DNA of 64,000 nt from NCBI GenBank assembly GCA_022695795.1, contig MU404067.1:186001-250000 (forward strand), written 5' to 3'. Origin of the DNA: Biscogniauxia marginata (taxonomy: Eukaryota > Ascomycota > Sordariomycetes > Xylariales > Xylariaceae). Below the pieces are notes generated by a model, which did no database searches, was not told the DNA's origin, and was given only the letters and a program-made list of their open reading frames with translations. Below are positions 46,618 through 58,701 of this stretch, in pieces. Both the position numbers and the translations under genes were made by a program. Positions within the stretch are counted from its first letter, which is position 1, and each line of letters starts with the position of its first letter.

Positions 46618-49065
46618 CGTGAAGGAGTTGAGTTCGGAAAAGGGTATGGGGGTCCGTATTGTCGATAGATTCTAGTTGCCTGATTTAGGGCTATCAATTG
46701 GTTCCGAGACTGCATCTACCCGTCAGCACCGTTGAAGCATCCGCATATCGAAGTCTAGAGTTGACGAAGCAACGATGCCACGGGATGGAAATTGGCCTCT
46801 CACCTCACGCAGCGCAAGCCAGTCAGGCCGGGCAGATAAACTCTTAGGTTGTGCTCAGCAGCAGTGGTAGGCAAACTTGGCAGACAAGAACTAGATGTGT
46901 ATAAGTAAGTGCCCTACTCAGGCAGATGTCAGTGTGTGGTCGACAGAAGAGCTTTGCAAAGCCTCGTGTCGGGAGAGTGTGTTGAGTATAGAGATACTCT
47001 GTTTGGTGTTCTTGTGAGATTCAAGTCCCTGGTTCGAGGACGACGAAGTTGGACTTGGAGTTGAAGATGAAGGTAGGAACTTGGACAGCTCTGCTCAACA
47101 GCTTGGGTATGTCAAGGATAGGTAGACGTGAGATGGTGCGATTGGAGCTACCCGCCGCAGTAAAATGTACCGGGGTATGGGCAGTTCATCTGTGTTGACA
47201 GTCGTTGCCACGGCGACTGTCACCGATGCGCCGATAAGTACCAAAGTACCCTGTACATAACCTTATTTCTGCCGCGGCCCAGAGCGCCTCAGGACGATTA
47301 GGTCTGTCCAATAGCGCGCCGCCACTGCGGCCCAGGGCTCCACATGGCGCTAAAAGTCGATCTTCGATTGCCCCCCTCCGCTGGGAACACGCTACAAGGC
47401 ACCTGGAAACCTCGCCAACTAACGTCATTCGATTTCACCCATCCAATGTCAACATTGATTTGAACTTGGACCGTCCCGTGCAGGCAATGCAATTCGTCCC
47501 GTCCCTCGCCTGCACGGTTTTGACACTACCGACCAGCACGATACAGAGAGTTTGCATATGCACTTGTTAATCTCACAATTTATTCCGTGATAACTCTCTC
47601 AAATCTTTTCTCTCGCCTCATTTGAACTTTCTTGTTGTCTTTTGACTTACCTATTTCCACCCCCTACTGTTGACACCTAAAATCCTGTCGAGTGTTTCTC
47701 TTCCCCTTTGTAGCTAATCCCTCACCATAGCAACCAGTCAACTCGTCATCCAGTGATCCTTCTCTTCCATGATCTTGGTAGACTTTGCGTGTCAACAGCC
47801 AAGCAACTAGGCTTATAAGAGTCTTCATACCGCCTTTTTTAGCAGCTCAATATCTTACCTGGACAATCATCTCTCTACTGACTCAGCTCAGAATCACCGC
47901 CCTTGGTTCTGCTGCTATTCCGGGTAAGCGTGGGATGTGTTGTCATGAACGCTGAACTTATTTACTTGGTATTTCATAACTTCTGCCGGTACTCTCCCGT
48001 TGCGGAAACCATGTTCGACTCAATATGTAAAGCTATTCCCTTGACCAGGTCTCATTAGTGATCCTAGATTATGGCCCGTGACACCAACCGAATGCTATTC
48101 GTAGCTGGTGCACGTCGAACAACGTGGCTCACTAGGGTTGTCTATTGGCCCTAGTGGTCCTGATACGTAGCAACTTAGGGCACGGTGCATCGGGTATCCT
48201 AGTTCGAATATCTTCAAAGCACCATGTCTCACATCGTCTCATCATATTTTCTCCGTCAAAAGTGGGCAGTCCAATAATTAACATTGATCTCCACCGGCAC
48301 GGCGGACGACTAAATTTCCCATAATGCCGTCCGGGGAGCTCGAGTCTCGCGCTATGTAAATATTGATGACAAGTAATAGTCTATTTAATCGTTGACGGAC
48401 TTGTTCACTAGGTAGATGAAACGGCTAGCGGCATGGAAGAGTTCATCTCGGGTTGGTGTATCCATGATGACAAAAACAGTGATGGGAATGATGCGGTCTC
48501 CATCTACCCAGTAGCGACCTCTCGTGTGAGACTTTTACCGGCTGATTTCCCATACGAGGCCAAAGTAAATAGCGGTGACGCAAATGGCATTCCTCGATTG
48601 CGACCTGGTTAGGCAGTGATGCACCTTGATAGCTGGCATACATTATCAGACTGAGAATCCATCGATCGGCAATATTGCGGAAATATTTCTATGGTAAGAG
48701 TAGCAATCCTTTTTAATGAATGGATAAAATAAACACAATCTTTAGAAGATAGTTCCAGTATCCCTTCCAGGAAGAAGCATCTCTTCTAGCTAGAGAGTTT
48801 TCAGCAATGCCTAGGTAAATGAGGCACACATTCAGGTTGACTTGCTTGGCTCATGAGGCTTAACCGTTTCTACAAAGCTACTGCAATGCCGCACTTTTGC
48901 ATGTTGATCGTACTGCCACTATTTATGTCTTAGTACGATATTGGCTAAGTCCTAGTCTTTTACTAAGAGGATCCCATTGTTTAGCGAACGTATCTCCAGT
49001 GATTGATATGTTTCAATATTTTTAAGGAAAAGCTTATAAGCCGGCCTCTCCCTCGTTTGACCCGC
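46618..49065. other. Upstream region of the Swi5/Ace2-like gene
   Basis: About 2.4 kb between two minus-strand genes. The first 600 bases upstream of 46617 are probably a long leader and promoter of the transcription factor, as is common for fungal regulators. Minus-strand frames near 48443-48643 have a protein-like look but no family that I recognise. No gene is supported. Confidence 0.45.
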
Positions 49066-50372
49066 TCAATCATTGCGAGGGACAGGAATAGGCTTCTCTG
49101 CCATCGCCGCAAGCCGGAACAAGTGTCTAAGCTTCACGCTCTCATCATCGTTCACATAGTCCACCACGGCCGTGTCTAATGACCCGTGTGTTAGCTGGAT
49201 AAGAATGAATAGTACAGAATTAGGAGGATAGAGAAAGAAAAAAAAGGGAAGAAGGAAGAGGAGAGATGGGAAGGGAGGATAACTTACGTATGGTGCTCCG
49301 ATTATCGAACATGACAACCGACCTCGGAGCCCAGCTTATGCGGGCCTGGAAGTCATGGCCATTGACGAGGTGCTGCATCAAGAACTCGAGCAACATCTCG
49401 GTCTCGGCCTCCTTGAGTCCGACAATGCGCGTCACGAACTCCGCATTCAGAAACAGGCACTTCTCGCCCGTTACCAGGTGAATCCTCACAATAGGGTGTA
49501 TCGTGTCAATCGCATCTTTACGCACCAAGCCTCCCGCTAGGCGTGTGTGATCGATCATCTTTGCGGACGTGTGCACTGCATCGAGCTTGTCGACGAGGGC
49601 TTGGATGGTGGGCGACAGTCGTCTATTCACTCCGGAAGGGCAGGCGACTTTGTTAGCCACTTTCGCTCATGTTATAGGCTGGTGGGGCTCTCGGATGTTA
49701 AGAAGAGATAGGGTTGTGGAATGTAATTGCTCACCTGTAAGCGACGTCTGTGGAAGCGAACACCGTGTCGCCACCCACGTCGGGCCCTTGGAGATAGCCC
49801 AGCATCACGTATCCCGGGGGTTGAATCTCGTAGCTGACATCCTGGTGCCAGAGGGTGGTCGATGATTTCTGCTCGAGGAATCGTGAGAGCTCGCTTTTGT
49901 TGCCGTGTTTTTGGATGATATGAAATCCCGGGTGGTCCTTGATACTCCCGGACACGGGCTGATAGTTCGGCTTGCCGAAGTAGTTCATGAACTCTTGCTG
50001 AGTGACAGGGCCGTCGTCAATGAGGTCCTGGTCATGGAACGCTACGACTTTACGCTGAGCAATGAGCCAGGCCAGTTCGTCCTTGGCCGTGTCATTCAGC
50101 TTGTTCAGTTGTATGCCCGAGACATGGCTTCCTAATCTTGGAGTGATGTGAGAGATCTTGATTCCGGCCTTGTGAAGTTCCGGGAGTGAACTGTCTTTTA
50201 CCCTCAGGGCAGGGTCTTGGAATGTGAACGGCTTCAAGGGTTCAAACCATATCTTGTCCCAGGCGGGCAAGTACTCTGGATATTTGGTTTTTGACAAGGT
50301 ATCGTCCGAGATTTCCTTGTAAGGAACGTTTATATCGTAGGCAATAGACTCTTCTTTCGTAGCGCTCGGCAT
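49066..50372 (-). CDS. TauD/TfdA-family 2-oxoglutarate-dependent dioxygenase
   Basis: Three exons (50372-49735, 49622-49288, 49175-49066) with introns of 112 bases each encode 360 residues. The iron-binding HxD is at His-176/Asp-178 (LWHQDVSYE), and splicing places the third ligand His-325 in IHTAVVDYV, followed by Arg-341 and Arg-345 in LRHLFRLA, where an Arg binds 2-oxoglutarate. GGDTVFASTDVAY precedes the first splice, which restores AYRRLSPTIQAL. Length fits fungal TauD-like enzymes of about 350-420 residues. Family knowledge: yeast Jlp1 and relatives release sulfite from sulfonates using Fe(II), O2 and 2-oxoglutarate; other fungal members act on other substrates. A sulfonate role is suggested only by family; the sulfate permease 8 kb away is too far to count as a cluster. 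Confidence 0.92.
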
Positions 50373-51639
50373 TTTAGACAGGCTAGTATATTTGAATTAT
50401 GCAACCAATGAAGATTGATGGCCATAGAGTTTGTTCGATATCTAACTCATCCCCTTAGTGAGCTCACATCTTATATCTTTCGGTGACAGTGTTTTAAACA
50501 AGGTACTCAAACCCTAGGTGTAGTATTGGAATCCTGCGAATTATCCTTACGGATACTCGGCCACCTGATCATCGCTACCACGTCAAGTTTGATACTGAAG
50601 TCGTCCAAAGTTGAGTAATCAACAATTACTGGAAGTCTAGGCCTATACAGTCTATTCAGCGATGCTTAAGCATCCTAGTATGGGTCCCTGGCTGCATATG
50701 TAGGATTAATCAGCTCTTGTCGCCACAAGGAATAGAGGTATCCAGGGTTAAAAGGCCTGCCCGATTATCAAAACGGGACTGAGAGTGATTTTGAGATAGG
50801 TGTTAGCACAGCTCCTGGTGACTTCTCATGCAGCGAACTTTTCGGAGGGCCGGTCTGACCAAACAGACGAGAGGCTGCAGAAATACTATAAGATCATCGC
50901 CTATCTATAGGCAACCATAGTGATGGTTAATACGTGTCCGGAGCGAATGTGACTGCATATACCTTAGCGCCTTCGAGGAGGATAGGGTTGAGAATCCTTC
51001 TATTAAGCAATAGAGACATAATTGATTGTAAGCGCTGGGATATGCTAATGATCCACCCGGGGAACTCGGTTGGGTTGACGTAAAACTTTCCAAGTTCAGA
51101 AGTCGGACCTATTTTTTCCATCGTGTCTGTCTTTCGAACGCCAGCTGAAGCTATATTTCCTTTGTTAAGACTCGGCTTCGATGTAACTGGCCTGCTCAGG
51201 TTAGTTGCTCTACGCTGTATCTATCACTGAATGGTAGCTGTATATATATTCTTCAAAACCTACAAGTTAGCATATTATATATATTTACACCAAGACATAT
51301 AGAATTGATGTTTGTGAATGCTTCAGTCTATGCATGACTAGCTCCTTTTCTATTTCATTATCAAAGGAGGCAAGTTAGTTCGTATAATCCATCGTTCCTA
51401 TTTGGTAACTACGTTGAATATCTAAGATTTGCACAACCCCAGATATTTCATGTGATCTATTCTGCAGGAATTATCCTCCGTCCCCAGTGATCATATGTGG
51501 GCACGAGGATATAAGGCTGTTCGTGCCGCTTAGCCATATAGACTGTCATTACACCATGCTCACCAACTCAGCAACCTTATCCCAGCTTCACACTATCTCC
51601 CTTCAAGAAACAGGTTGTAGTCACGACCCTGTGAAACAA
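50373..51639. other. Divergent intergenic region between dioxygenase and dehydrogenase
   Basis: About 1.27 kb holding the promoters of two divergent genes. Overlapping minus-strand frames at 50905-51121 lack domain features. AT-rich DNA at 51235-51300. No shared regulatory motif could be recognised by eye. Confidence 0.45.
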
Positions 51640-52835
51640 ATGGCTAGTAGCAAAACTATACTCCTTGTTGGTAAGCCGTCTCCTGCTGATAATTATTCAC
51701 AAACGAAATATTTCTCGATGTTAGAATTATTAAGGGTAGATCTCATTTTTGTGCCTATTTCCGGACCTCTGAAAGGAATCATTACGCATAATCAAGCTGC
51801 ACAAGAACGCTGCTGCCTCACGCTAGCGGAAACTGAACCGTTGCTGGACTCAGAGTGTATACGGTCCTTGCATATCCTCGTCCGACTTCCCCACAGCAGT
51901 CTTGTTTCTGTACTCACCTATGGACACTGTGACTAACGCGACGTCAGGGGCAAATCGGGGCATTGGATTTCAGCTTGCGAGTCGATTTAAGAATCTCGGT
52001 TATAAAGTATACGGGACCTATCGCCCGCAGACTAAAGCCGATCCTTCTGTTGATGAAGTAAGGTTACATCACAAAACCCTGCTACTATATTCAGTTCTGA
52101 GTATACCCACTAATACGATGGGTCCGTCGCAGCTCCTAGCAAAGGGAATCCAGACCTTCGAGGTTGATGTGACAAACGAACAGTCCATCAATCAAGCGGC
52201 GAAGGATTTGGGGGATCGGCCACTGGATGTGCTAATCAACGTCGCGGGTGTCTACCAGCTCTGGGATGACAAACCTTTCACCCAGCTCTTCGCCCAAGAC
52301 CTAATGGATCAATTTCAGGTCAATGTCGTGGTAAGCATTATCATATTAGATTCTACATCTGAATCTTGATTTGGAAATTAACCCAACATAGGGACCTTTC
52401 TTGACCTCTAAGGCATTCCTTCCCGCACTCCAGCGAGCGGAGGCACCCAAGATTATCAATATCTCCTCAGACATGGCTAGTATAGAAGGTAGATGACTCA
52501 ATGTATGACTCTGCATGCTGAGTATATAACGCTAAATAATGGGACCAGACAACGTTGGCGGGAATGCTTGCTATCGAATCTCGAAAGCCGGGGTAAATCA
52601 GCTTACTAAGACGATGTCGGTCGACTTAAACAAGCTTCTGAATACCAATATACTCACACTTGCCGTACACCCGGGCTATGTTGCTACAAAGATGACGGGG
52701 TTCTACGGTGAAGATGATATGGAGACTTGTATGAGCTCTCTAGTCGACACCATCCAAAGGTTTGGAACTCCGGCTGGAAATGGTATCCCTAACGGAGGTT
52801 ATGTGAGGTGGAATGCCGAAAAAATGGCTTACTAG
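51640..52835 (+). CDS. Short-chain dehydrogenase/reductase
   Basis: Five exons (51640-51670, 51948-52057, 52133-52330, 52392-52488, 52549-52835) encode 240 residues. The first exon gives only MASSKTILLV and joins across a 277-base intron to GANRGIG (11-17), the nucleotide-binding loop. Further family marks: NVAG at 83-86, IINISSD with the catalytic Ser near 138-139, and YRISK with Tyr-154 and Lys-158. LAVHPGYVATKMTGF follows as expected for the substrate side. The other introns are 60-75 bases. An in-frame alternative ATG at 51902 inside intron 1 would give a protein lacking the first beta-strand. Classical SDR fold, cytosolic, NAD(P)-dependent; substrate unknown. The Thr usually seen before Gly in the TGxxxGIG loop is Val here. 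Confidence 0.9.
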
Positions 52836-53604
52836 GTGTTAATTGAAGGGATAACTAGCTTCAACTACTACAATGTGGTGTTTCATTTACTGTGGCTTTT
52901 TCTAAAGGATAATTTGTTTGGCATGAACTCTTATGGCCAATATGATACCTCGTAGTAGTAGAAAAGATATGATTCAATACTTTATACTACACCTCGAGAC
53001 CGTAGGCAACACTGTAACTTAACTATTATAGGAGGTATATGAATATGTATGCAGCATATGCTCCTACACTCGCATAATCAATGCACAGTCCCTCTAAGAT
53101 AGAATGGAAGTTGTAAGCGATTACAATTAGCACAACTCTACTCATTCTTCGCCTCAAAGCCTTATTAGCTCCTGGTTATAAGTATCAGTCAGTAGAGGTA
53201 TAGAAACATTCTACCTCTACTATTATGTGACTGGCTACTTCTAAGAGAATAATCTAACAAGCTCGTTATAATATGGTTTCAGAAGTGAAGTGATATCGAT
53301 AAATCTTGCATAAAAGTCATGCGTAGTAGGCATGTAAGCCTCTAGGACCATGTCAAATTTCGTGCTAGTCCGGATGATCAAGTAGGGCTATTTTCTTAAC
53401 ACCTTGCTCGTAAAATAGTAATTTTATAAATGCTTGAACAGTCAACACGTTATGGCGCGATATGACGCGAATTCTCCTGAATCAATCGATGACAGCTACT
53501 GATCAAACTAACACGAATACAGTGGACCTGTGAGCACAAACGAATGAGCTTGAAGTTTCAAATGTCGCCATGGTTTCCACTACAAAACCGTTGCCTATTT
53601 ACTC
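52836..53604. other. Intergenic region between convergent genes
   Basis: About 770 bases, AT-rich, between the dehydrogenase (+) and the DUF1996 gene (-). Contains two 3' ends; no gene seen. Confidence 0.45.
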
Positions 53605-54763
53605 CTACATCTCCATACCCGGAAGCGAGGTGAGCCCTATGGCATGTTAGCATCAAATCACTGGTGTCAAGACGATTCGAAACATACATCCTTCCGTATC
53701 CTCACCAACCATGTCCTTGACAGTACACTGGTTTGCAGTGGACATAGCTTGCTTCTTGATGGATCCGCAGCCATCGTAGAAGCACTCAGACTTGTTCATA
53801 GCACGCTGAAGCGAATCACCTTTCCAGCCGAACATGTAATCTGCGTGGGTGCCATATCCACTGCTGCCCTCGAAGCTCCAGACGAAAGGGTTAGGAGTGC
53901 CTGCAGGCCACATGCTGTTGAATTTCGTTGTATCCCAAACGGTCTCGTAGGTCACTTGTGGCATACGGACGGGGTGTGACGCCGGGCACGGGGGAGCATT
54001 CGTAAAGCCGTCATATTTTATGGTGTTGTACATGTGAGACTGGTGGTCGGGGCTGTCAAGATTCTTGCCATCCCAGCATCTAGGTCTGGTCAACATAAGC
54101 CCATATACCAGGGTGAGTGGGCTACTGACGCGGGGAAGTGGTGAACTGCGAAGATACCACCTTGGCATGGTCTATCGGGGAAGTCAACCATCTCTGGGCC
54201 TCTATCAAGAGTGGTTCTCAGGCAATTGTAGCGCAGGCCGATGTGGCCTTTGGCCTCTTCAAGAGTGCTCGTGGTTGGGCTGCCGACCGTCATACGGAAA
54301 CCCTAGAGAGCATCAGAGTATCGAACGGCGACGGGAAATATGGCGGACTTACCGGTGGGAAAGCTGTGATGGGTTGGTTCTTTAAGTCATCAGTTGAGAA
54401 GTCGTGTTGCGTGTAGTAGATGGTCATTCCACCAGTGGTCCCAGGCGCGAGGGCGGCATTGTTAGTGACTGGCACACGGTGATAGGAGCCGTTAACGGGG
54501 TGCTTGAAGTATAACACGGCAGTCCAGTAGTTGGAAAAGTCCTCTGCCATCTCGCAGGTGGTGCAGGTAGCCCTCTCGCCAACATCACCCGTCATGGTGG
54601 CGTTGAAGGCGTTTCCGCCGACGATGTGGTGAACATGTGCAGAAGGATTCCTGTCAGGCTCGACGACGGGGTCAAGGCGTTGAATTGTCAACGATGAACA
54701 TCCAAAGCGAAGACCTGCTTGGACTGGCGCGATGAGCGCAAGAGCGATGGGGAACGACTTCAT
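53605..54763 (-). CDS. Secreted DUF1996 protein
   Basis: Four exons (54763-54353, 54302-54130, 54079-53688, 53636-53605) with introns of 50, 50 and 51 bases encode 335 residues. The start at 54763 gives a short signal peptide (MKSFPIALALIAPVQAG); an upstream in-frame ATG at 54841 would put a non-signal extension in front, so I prefer the internal one. Mature sequence begins LRFGCSSLTIQRLDPVVEPD, then HVHHIVGGNAFNATM, the DUF1996 opening. Exon junctions restore FPACWDGKNLDSPDHQSHM and a C-terminal GWLTSLPGMEM, both family landmarks. Family knowledge: DUF1996 proteins are secreted, common in filamentous fungi, sometimes fused to WSC domains, and of unresolved function. The first two introns are at the short limit for this organism group. 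Confidence 0.88.
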
Positions 54764-55751
54764 CTCGGCGAAGGATTGGTCACGAAGGCAGAGATGTGAA
54801 GAGGCAGGAGAACCAGAGGGCACAGTCCAGTGCCTAGTCAACTCTTATAAGAGCGATTATATCCTAACGGAGCCCTAGAATTTCATGTATGACAGTTTAT
54901 ATCTGCCCCCCCCCCAAAACTCTACCCCTACATATTAAATAGGGTGGTAGTGAAAAGCTTACCCTGAGCGAGGGACAAATGAGCTCCCGTCTGTATAATT
55001 AAAATCATTTTGCCGGTGACATGGTGGTTTAACTACATTGACTAGGCTAGTCGGCTACTACTACTACAGTGCGGCAAATTTACTGGAGATGGTTGGGTTG
55101 CCGGCAAATCTCGTTAGCCCTTGCCGTATTTCATCGGTCACTTTCACCTGAACGTTGGCTGGTACAAGTGCCGTAGACACTCTAACATGTCGTAAACTCA
55201 CTGTGAGAACGACCTCAGTCAAGTAGGAAGGTAGCTATTAACTACATGTACCAAATATAAACATGGCGTTGACGAGTTAGCAGATATCTCTGTGTCGAGT
55301 ATTTAATGTTGGGCTTCTGATATCCGGAGGGAGCTCCGACCCTAGGATTGCACGGAAAACAATTGAGAATCGAGTTTCTTTCAAATTTGGTGAATAGCAA
55401 ACAATTACTTCTATGTGTTGTATTAATAAGAACTTTGGCTTTCAGCCACGAAACACCACATACAAAGCCTCCAAGAAGCTTACAGAAGCTACCCAAAGGC
55501 TCTTTGACAGAACAGTCTCTTTGAGTTGTAATTCTATGACATATTTTAGAACAATTGAATAGTTCTCTCATGGATGAAGTGGTCTTTGATAATTTTGTAT
55601 ATAGGGAGGTTCTGTCCGCTGGAAGTTTAACATATTTTATTATACCAACCAGAAAATAGCCTAACGCTTTAGTTTCAGCATCCAAAATTCAGCTATCATA
55701 TCGATATATATATATATATTTCACAGAATTTATTTCATTGATTTTACCATC
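54764..55751. other. Divergent intergenic region before the HMG gene
   Basis: About 990 bases between the divergent DUF1996 (-) and HMG-box (+) genes. A C9 run at about 54907-54915 and an AT dinucleotide run at 55703-55718 just upstream of the HMG start are visible. The minus-strand frame 55242-55685 has no recognisable features. Confidence 0.45.
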
Positions 55752-56663
55752 ATGTCCGCTCAACACAACTCTCGAAACTTCGCCAACGACAACTTGCTGG
55801 ACGAGTTTTCTCTTCGATATGATCCTTATGAATCCACGATGCAGATGCAGAATCAGGGCGACGATCTGATGTGGTCCTCGGAATTTCCTGGCTTAGATGA
55901 CTCTCTGCAGGTCGGAGGGGATAACTTCGGTATCGATGATATGTCATGGTCTGACACAATGCCATCTTGGCAGCCAGACCCTATGTACTCAATGTACCCA
56001 GAGGAACCATTACTGCCGGTCAGTATGCAGTCCTATATCCCGCCTTACAATGGGTATCCAATTGGGTATCCCCAACAGCTTCCAGCACCGATGCAGCCAA
56101 TAGACCATTCGGCTCAGCTAACGTTCCCACGCCCAGTAAATCTGAGTGAGCACGATAGTGACACCACATCGACGGCTAGCAAGCGGTCGCTCCCAGCTCG
56201 CCGGACTCCCATCAGGCCCCGTAAATCAAGAGTCCAGAAACGCAAGGCTGCCCCGGCTGCCCACCCGGGAGTGGTAATTTCGGCGCCTCTGAGCACTCTT
56301 ACTGAGAACAGCAGTGCTGTGGAGGCGGAAGTTGAGGCGTTCGTGAACCGGGGGACAGAGGAGCGGCTCAATGAGGTCTCAGGTCACAAGGACGGCAGAG
56401 TGCGACGTCCGCTGAACGCGTTCATGCTGTACCGCAAGGCCTATCAGGGTCCGGCGAAGGAGTGGAGCGACGAAAAAAACCACCAGCACATCTCGAAGAC
56501 GTGTGGTGCGAGTTGGCGCATTGAGACTCCGGAGGTACGGTCTCGGTTCAATGCACTCTCAAACATAGAGTTGGAGAATCACCGTTACGCCTTTCCTGAC
56601 TACAAGTATGCACCAAGAAAACACGACGGCACGGCACTAGAATTTTATTTCGATCTTGAATAG
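55752..56663 (+). CDS. HMG-box transcription factor (MATA_HMG-like)
   Basis: Single-exon gene of 303 residues. The HMG box lies at about 216-290, beginning RVRRPLNAFMLYRKAYQGPA, with the helix-2 Trp in CGASWRIETPEVRSRFNALS and ending with NHRYAFPDYKYAPRK. This matches the sequence-specific MATA_HMG class (mating-type MAT1-2-1, Ste11-like) rather than the structural HMGB class. The N-terminal half is acidic then Pro/Met/Tyr-rich (probable activation region), followed by a basic patch (RRTPIRPRKSRVQKRK, about 150-165) that may be a nuclear localisation signal. It is not at a mating-type locus as far as seen: no SLA2 or APN2 neighbour occurs. MATA_HMG boxes of mating genes often contain an intron; none is present here. 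A role in sexual development is possible but unshown. Confidence 0.86.
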   Translation: MSAQHNSRNFANDNLLDEFSLRYDPYESTMQMQNQGDDLMWSSEFPGLDDSLQVGGDNFGIDDMSWSDTMPSWQPDPMYSMYPEEPLLPVSMQSYIPPYNGYPIGYPQQLPAPMQPIDHSAQLTFPRPVNLSEHDSDTTSTASKRSLPARRTPIRPRKSRVQKRKAAPAAHPGVVISAPLSTLTENSSAVEAEVEAFVNRGTEERLNEVSGHKDGRVRRPLNAFMLYRKAYQGPAKEWSDEKNHQHISKTCGASWRIETPEVRSRFNALSNIELENHRYAFPDYKYAPRKHDGTALEFYFDLE

Positions 56664-58157
56664 ACGAACTAGATGTCGTCATTTCCATAGTCTCTCCGCC
56701 TGTCATACGTCTGTAATACTATTGGTGTGTTTCGACCCCGCTGTACGATTAGATGAAGTTGTTTCTGGCTCCTTTTGTAAGGTTTGCAATCGAGGGATGA
56801 GTTTAGTACCAGTGAGTAAGACCTGTTTCTATATATAGCTGTTTCTATACTGTTCCTTGTTTTGATAAACTGAAATAAAGAAAATAAATGATATACATGT
56901 GTAATATAAATATATATCTACCTGATGTACCGAATAATTCGTAGTTACTATGTCTGACCACTATGAGATTATGGACGATCGATCTATTTCGACACCGAAC
57001 TCCAACTTCAAAGAGTTACGCATTGAAATACGAGGCACAGTCCCCACTTTACCATGACCTCCTATATACATGGGCTATTCCAGACTCCCTTTGAAATAAT
57101 ACACCTGATTCTCTCATATATTTGTCCCAGCTCAATATTATGGGTAGATAAAAATAAGTTCGAATCAATTGAATGGGAAATTGGAATGGGCCTTGATCAA
57201 GTCCACGACAAATAGAGAGTCTGGTTCATTAGTTCTACAGTCACGATGTTGAGGATGTCACATATCTTTAACCTGAGCCAGAAGAAATTTCCCAGCACCA
57301 AGGTAGCTTTATAGGATTCCTTAGTACTACGTAGCCCAACATACACCAAAGAAGCGCTTACTAAAATTTCATGAGTTGGATGTCATATTTTGGCGTTAGA
57401 ACATGATTCTGTCGTCTCAGCACAGGGAATGCAAATACTGCAGAGGATCGTCGTGTCGCATATTGATATACGGTCCAGAATACTTTAAAAGTAGTCTGTA
57501 GGATCTGACGAAAACGACATGGATTTACAGCTAACACGTGGATAATGTATATTTGGGTAGCGCAATGACAGGGGCTGTGAAAACCCCCGGTCGCCTACGA
57601 CATACGAAATGTGCGTTTATCTTTCTTCCCGCATTATGATTTTAAATAGAGCCCAACCTAATCGAGTGAGAACCAGCCCTTACCTGAAGAACGACGATCG
57701 TTAACTGATGCATAGGTATCATCCTTTTTCCACGTTGGCCTCTGTTCATGTTGGGAAGTTCGAAGCAGATGACAAACCAGGTTTCTGTTAGTTCAGAGAC
57801 TCGGGGCTTTTAGTATACTACCCCATATATTTCAATCGCGATAGCGTGCCCTCTAACTAAAACGGCAATTAATAAAGCGCACGCATTGTGGAAGCAAATG
57901 GGAAGGCAGTTCGAGCAAGAATATGGGTTTCAGGTAACTCTGTACTAAAATATTGTGGTCCCTCCGGAGAGCGAGGCCTCTTCCTAATTGGGACATACAA
58001 TGTGAGCTTCAAGTATGCAGGGATAAAGAAGGACCTGGCATTTGTATTCTGACAAGCATGAATCAGTGAAGATATACAAATCTCCGAACGAGGATGAACT
58101 GCAAACTTGGGTTGACCGGGCGTTAAAGGTTTATCGAGACATGACAGGAGTAGAACT
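56664..58157. other. Transition zone between the HMG gene and retroelement
   Basis: About 1.5 kb. At 58042-58157 (+) an open frame (SDKHESVKIYKSPNEDELQT, continuing to TGVEL) is cut exactly where the retroelement begins; it may be the stump of a gene split by insertion, but I do not recognise it and no clear start is seen. The rest is AT-rich without features. Confidence 0.4.
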
Positions 58158-58380
58158 TGTGACGAACCTCCCTGTGTGTATTCCTAGTCAGCTGACTTCA
58201 CAGGTGAGTACGTACTGGGTTTTCTTGATTTAAAGGTAATAATAAATTAAGATTAGTTCAAGAGATTCACTTTGTTTTATTCGTTAAAGAGATTTCAAGG
58301 TACTCTCCTTATAGTATTAAAGAGTAATTATAGTTTTAAATTAATAGCTAGAAAATAAAGAATTAAATACATAAGGAATC
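58158..58380. repeat. LTR-like terminal repeat, copy A
   Basis: Aligns by eye with 62000-62220: same start (TGTGACGAACCTCCCTGTG), a shared ATTCCTAGTCAGCTGACTTC containing the palindrome GTCAGCTGAC, and shared blocks further on (ATTCGTTAAAGAG, AAGGTACTCT, ATAGTATTAAAGAGT). Differences are mostly transitions plus a two-base length change in the GTGT run. The right boundary of the LTR is not clear. Confidence 0.75.
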
Positions 58381-58701
58381 CCATTCTTTTTATACTTATT
58401 CTCTTTAGTATATATTTTTCCTGTTTAGTATGTTAAATATCTTTAAATCTAAATAAGTCTTAAAATTAATTTAAATTTATTATATTAAATCTATTTTAAT
58501 TAATAAATTAATATAAATTTAATATTACGTGATGTTATATAAAATGTGTGTTATTCTTATAATTTCACATATTCTTAGTCCTTATTTTAATATCCTTATT
58601 AAGGCTCCTTTTAATAGAGTCGATTTATAACACTATTCCCTCTTTCCCTAGATCTTTATTTTAAAGATTTCGAGTAAGTTTTTTCCTCTTTATTTTTTAT
58701 A

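Noticed and set aside
49066..54763. Secondary-metabolite gene cluster from the dioxygenase, dehydrogenase and DUF1996 genes
   Set aside because: No backbone enzyme (polyketide synthase, peptide synthetase, terpene synthase) is present, and neighbouring genes are unrelated regulators.
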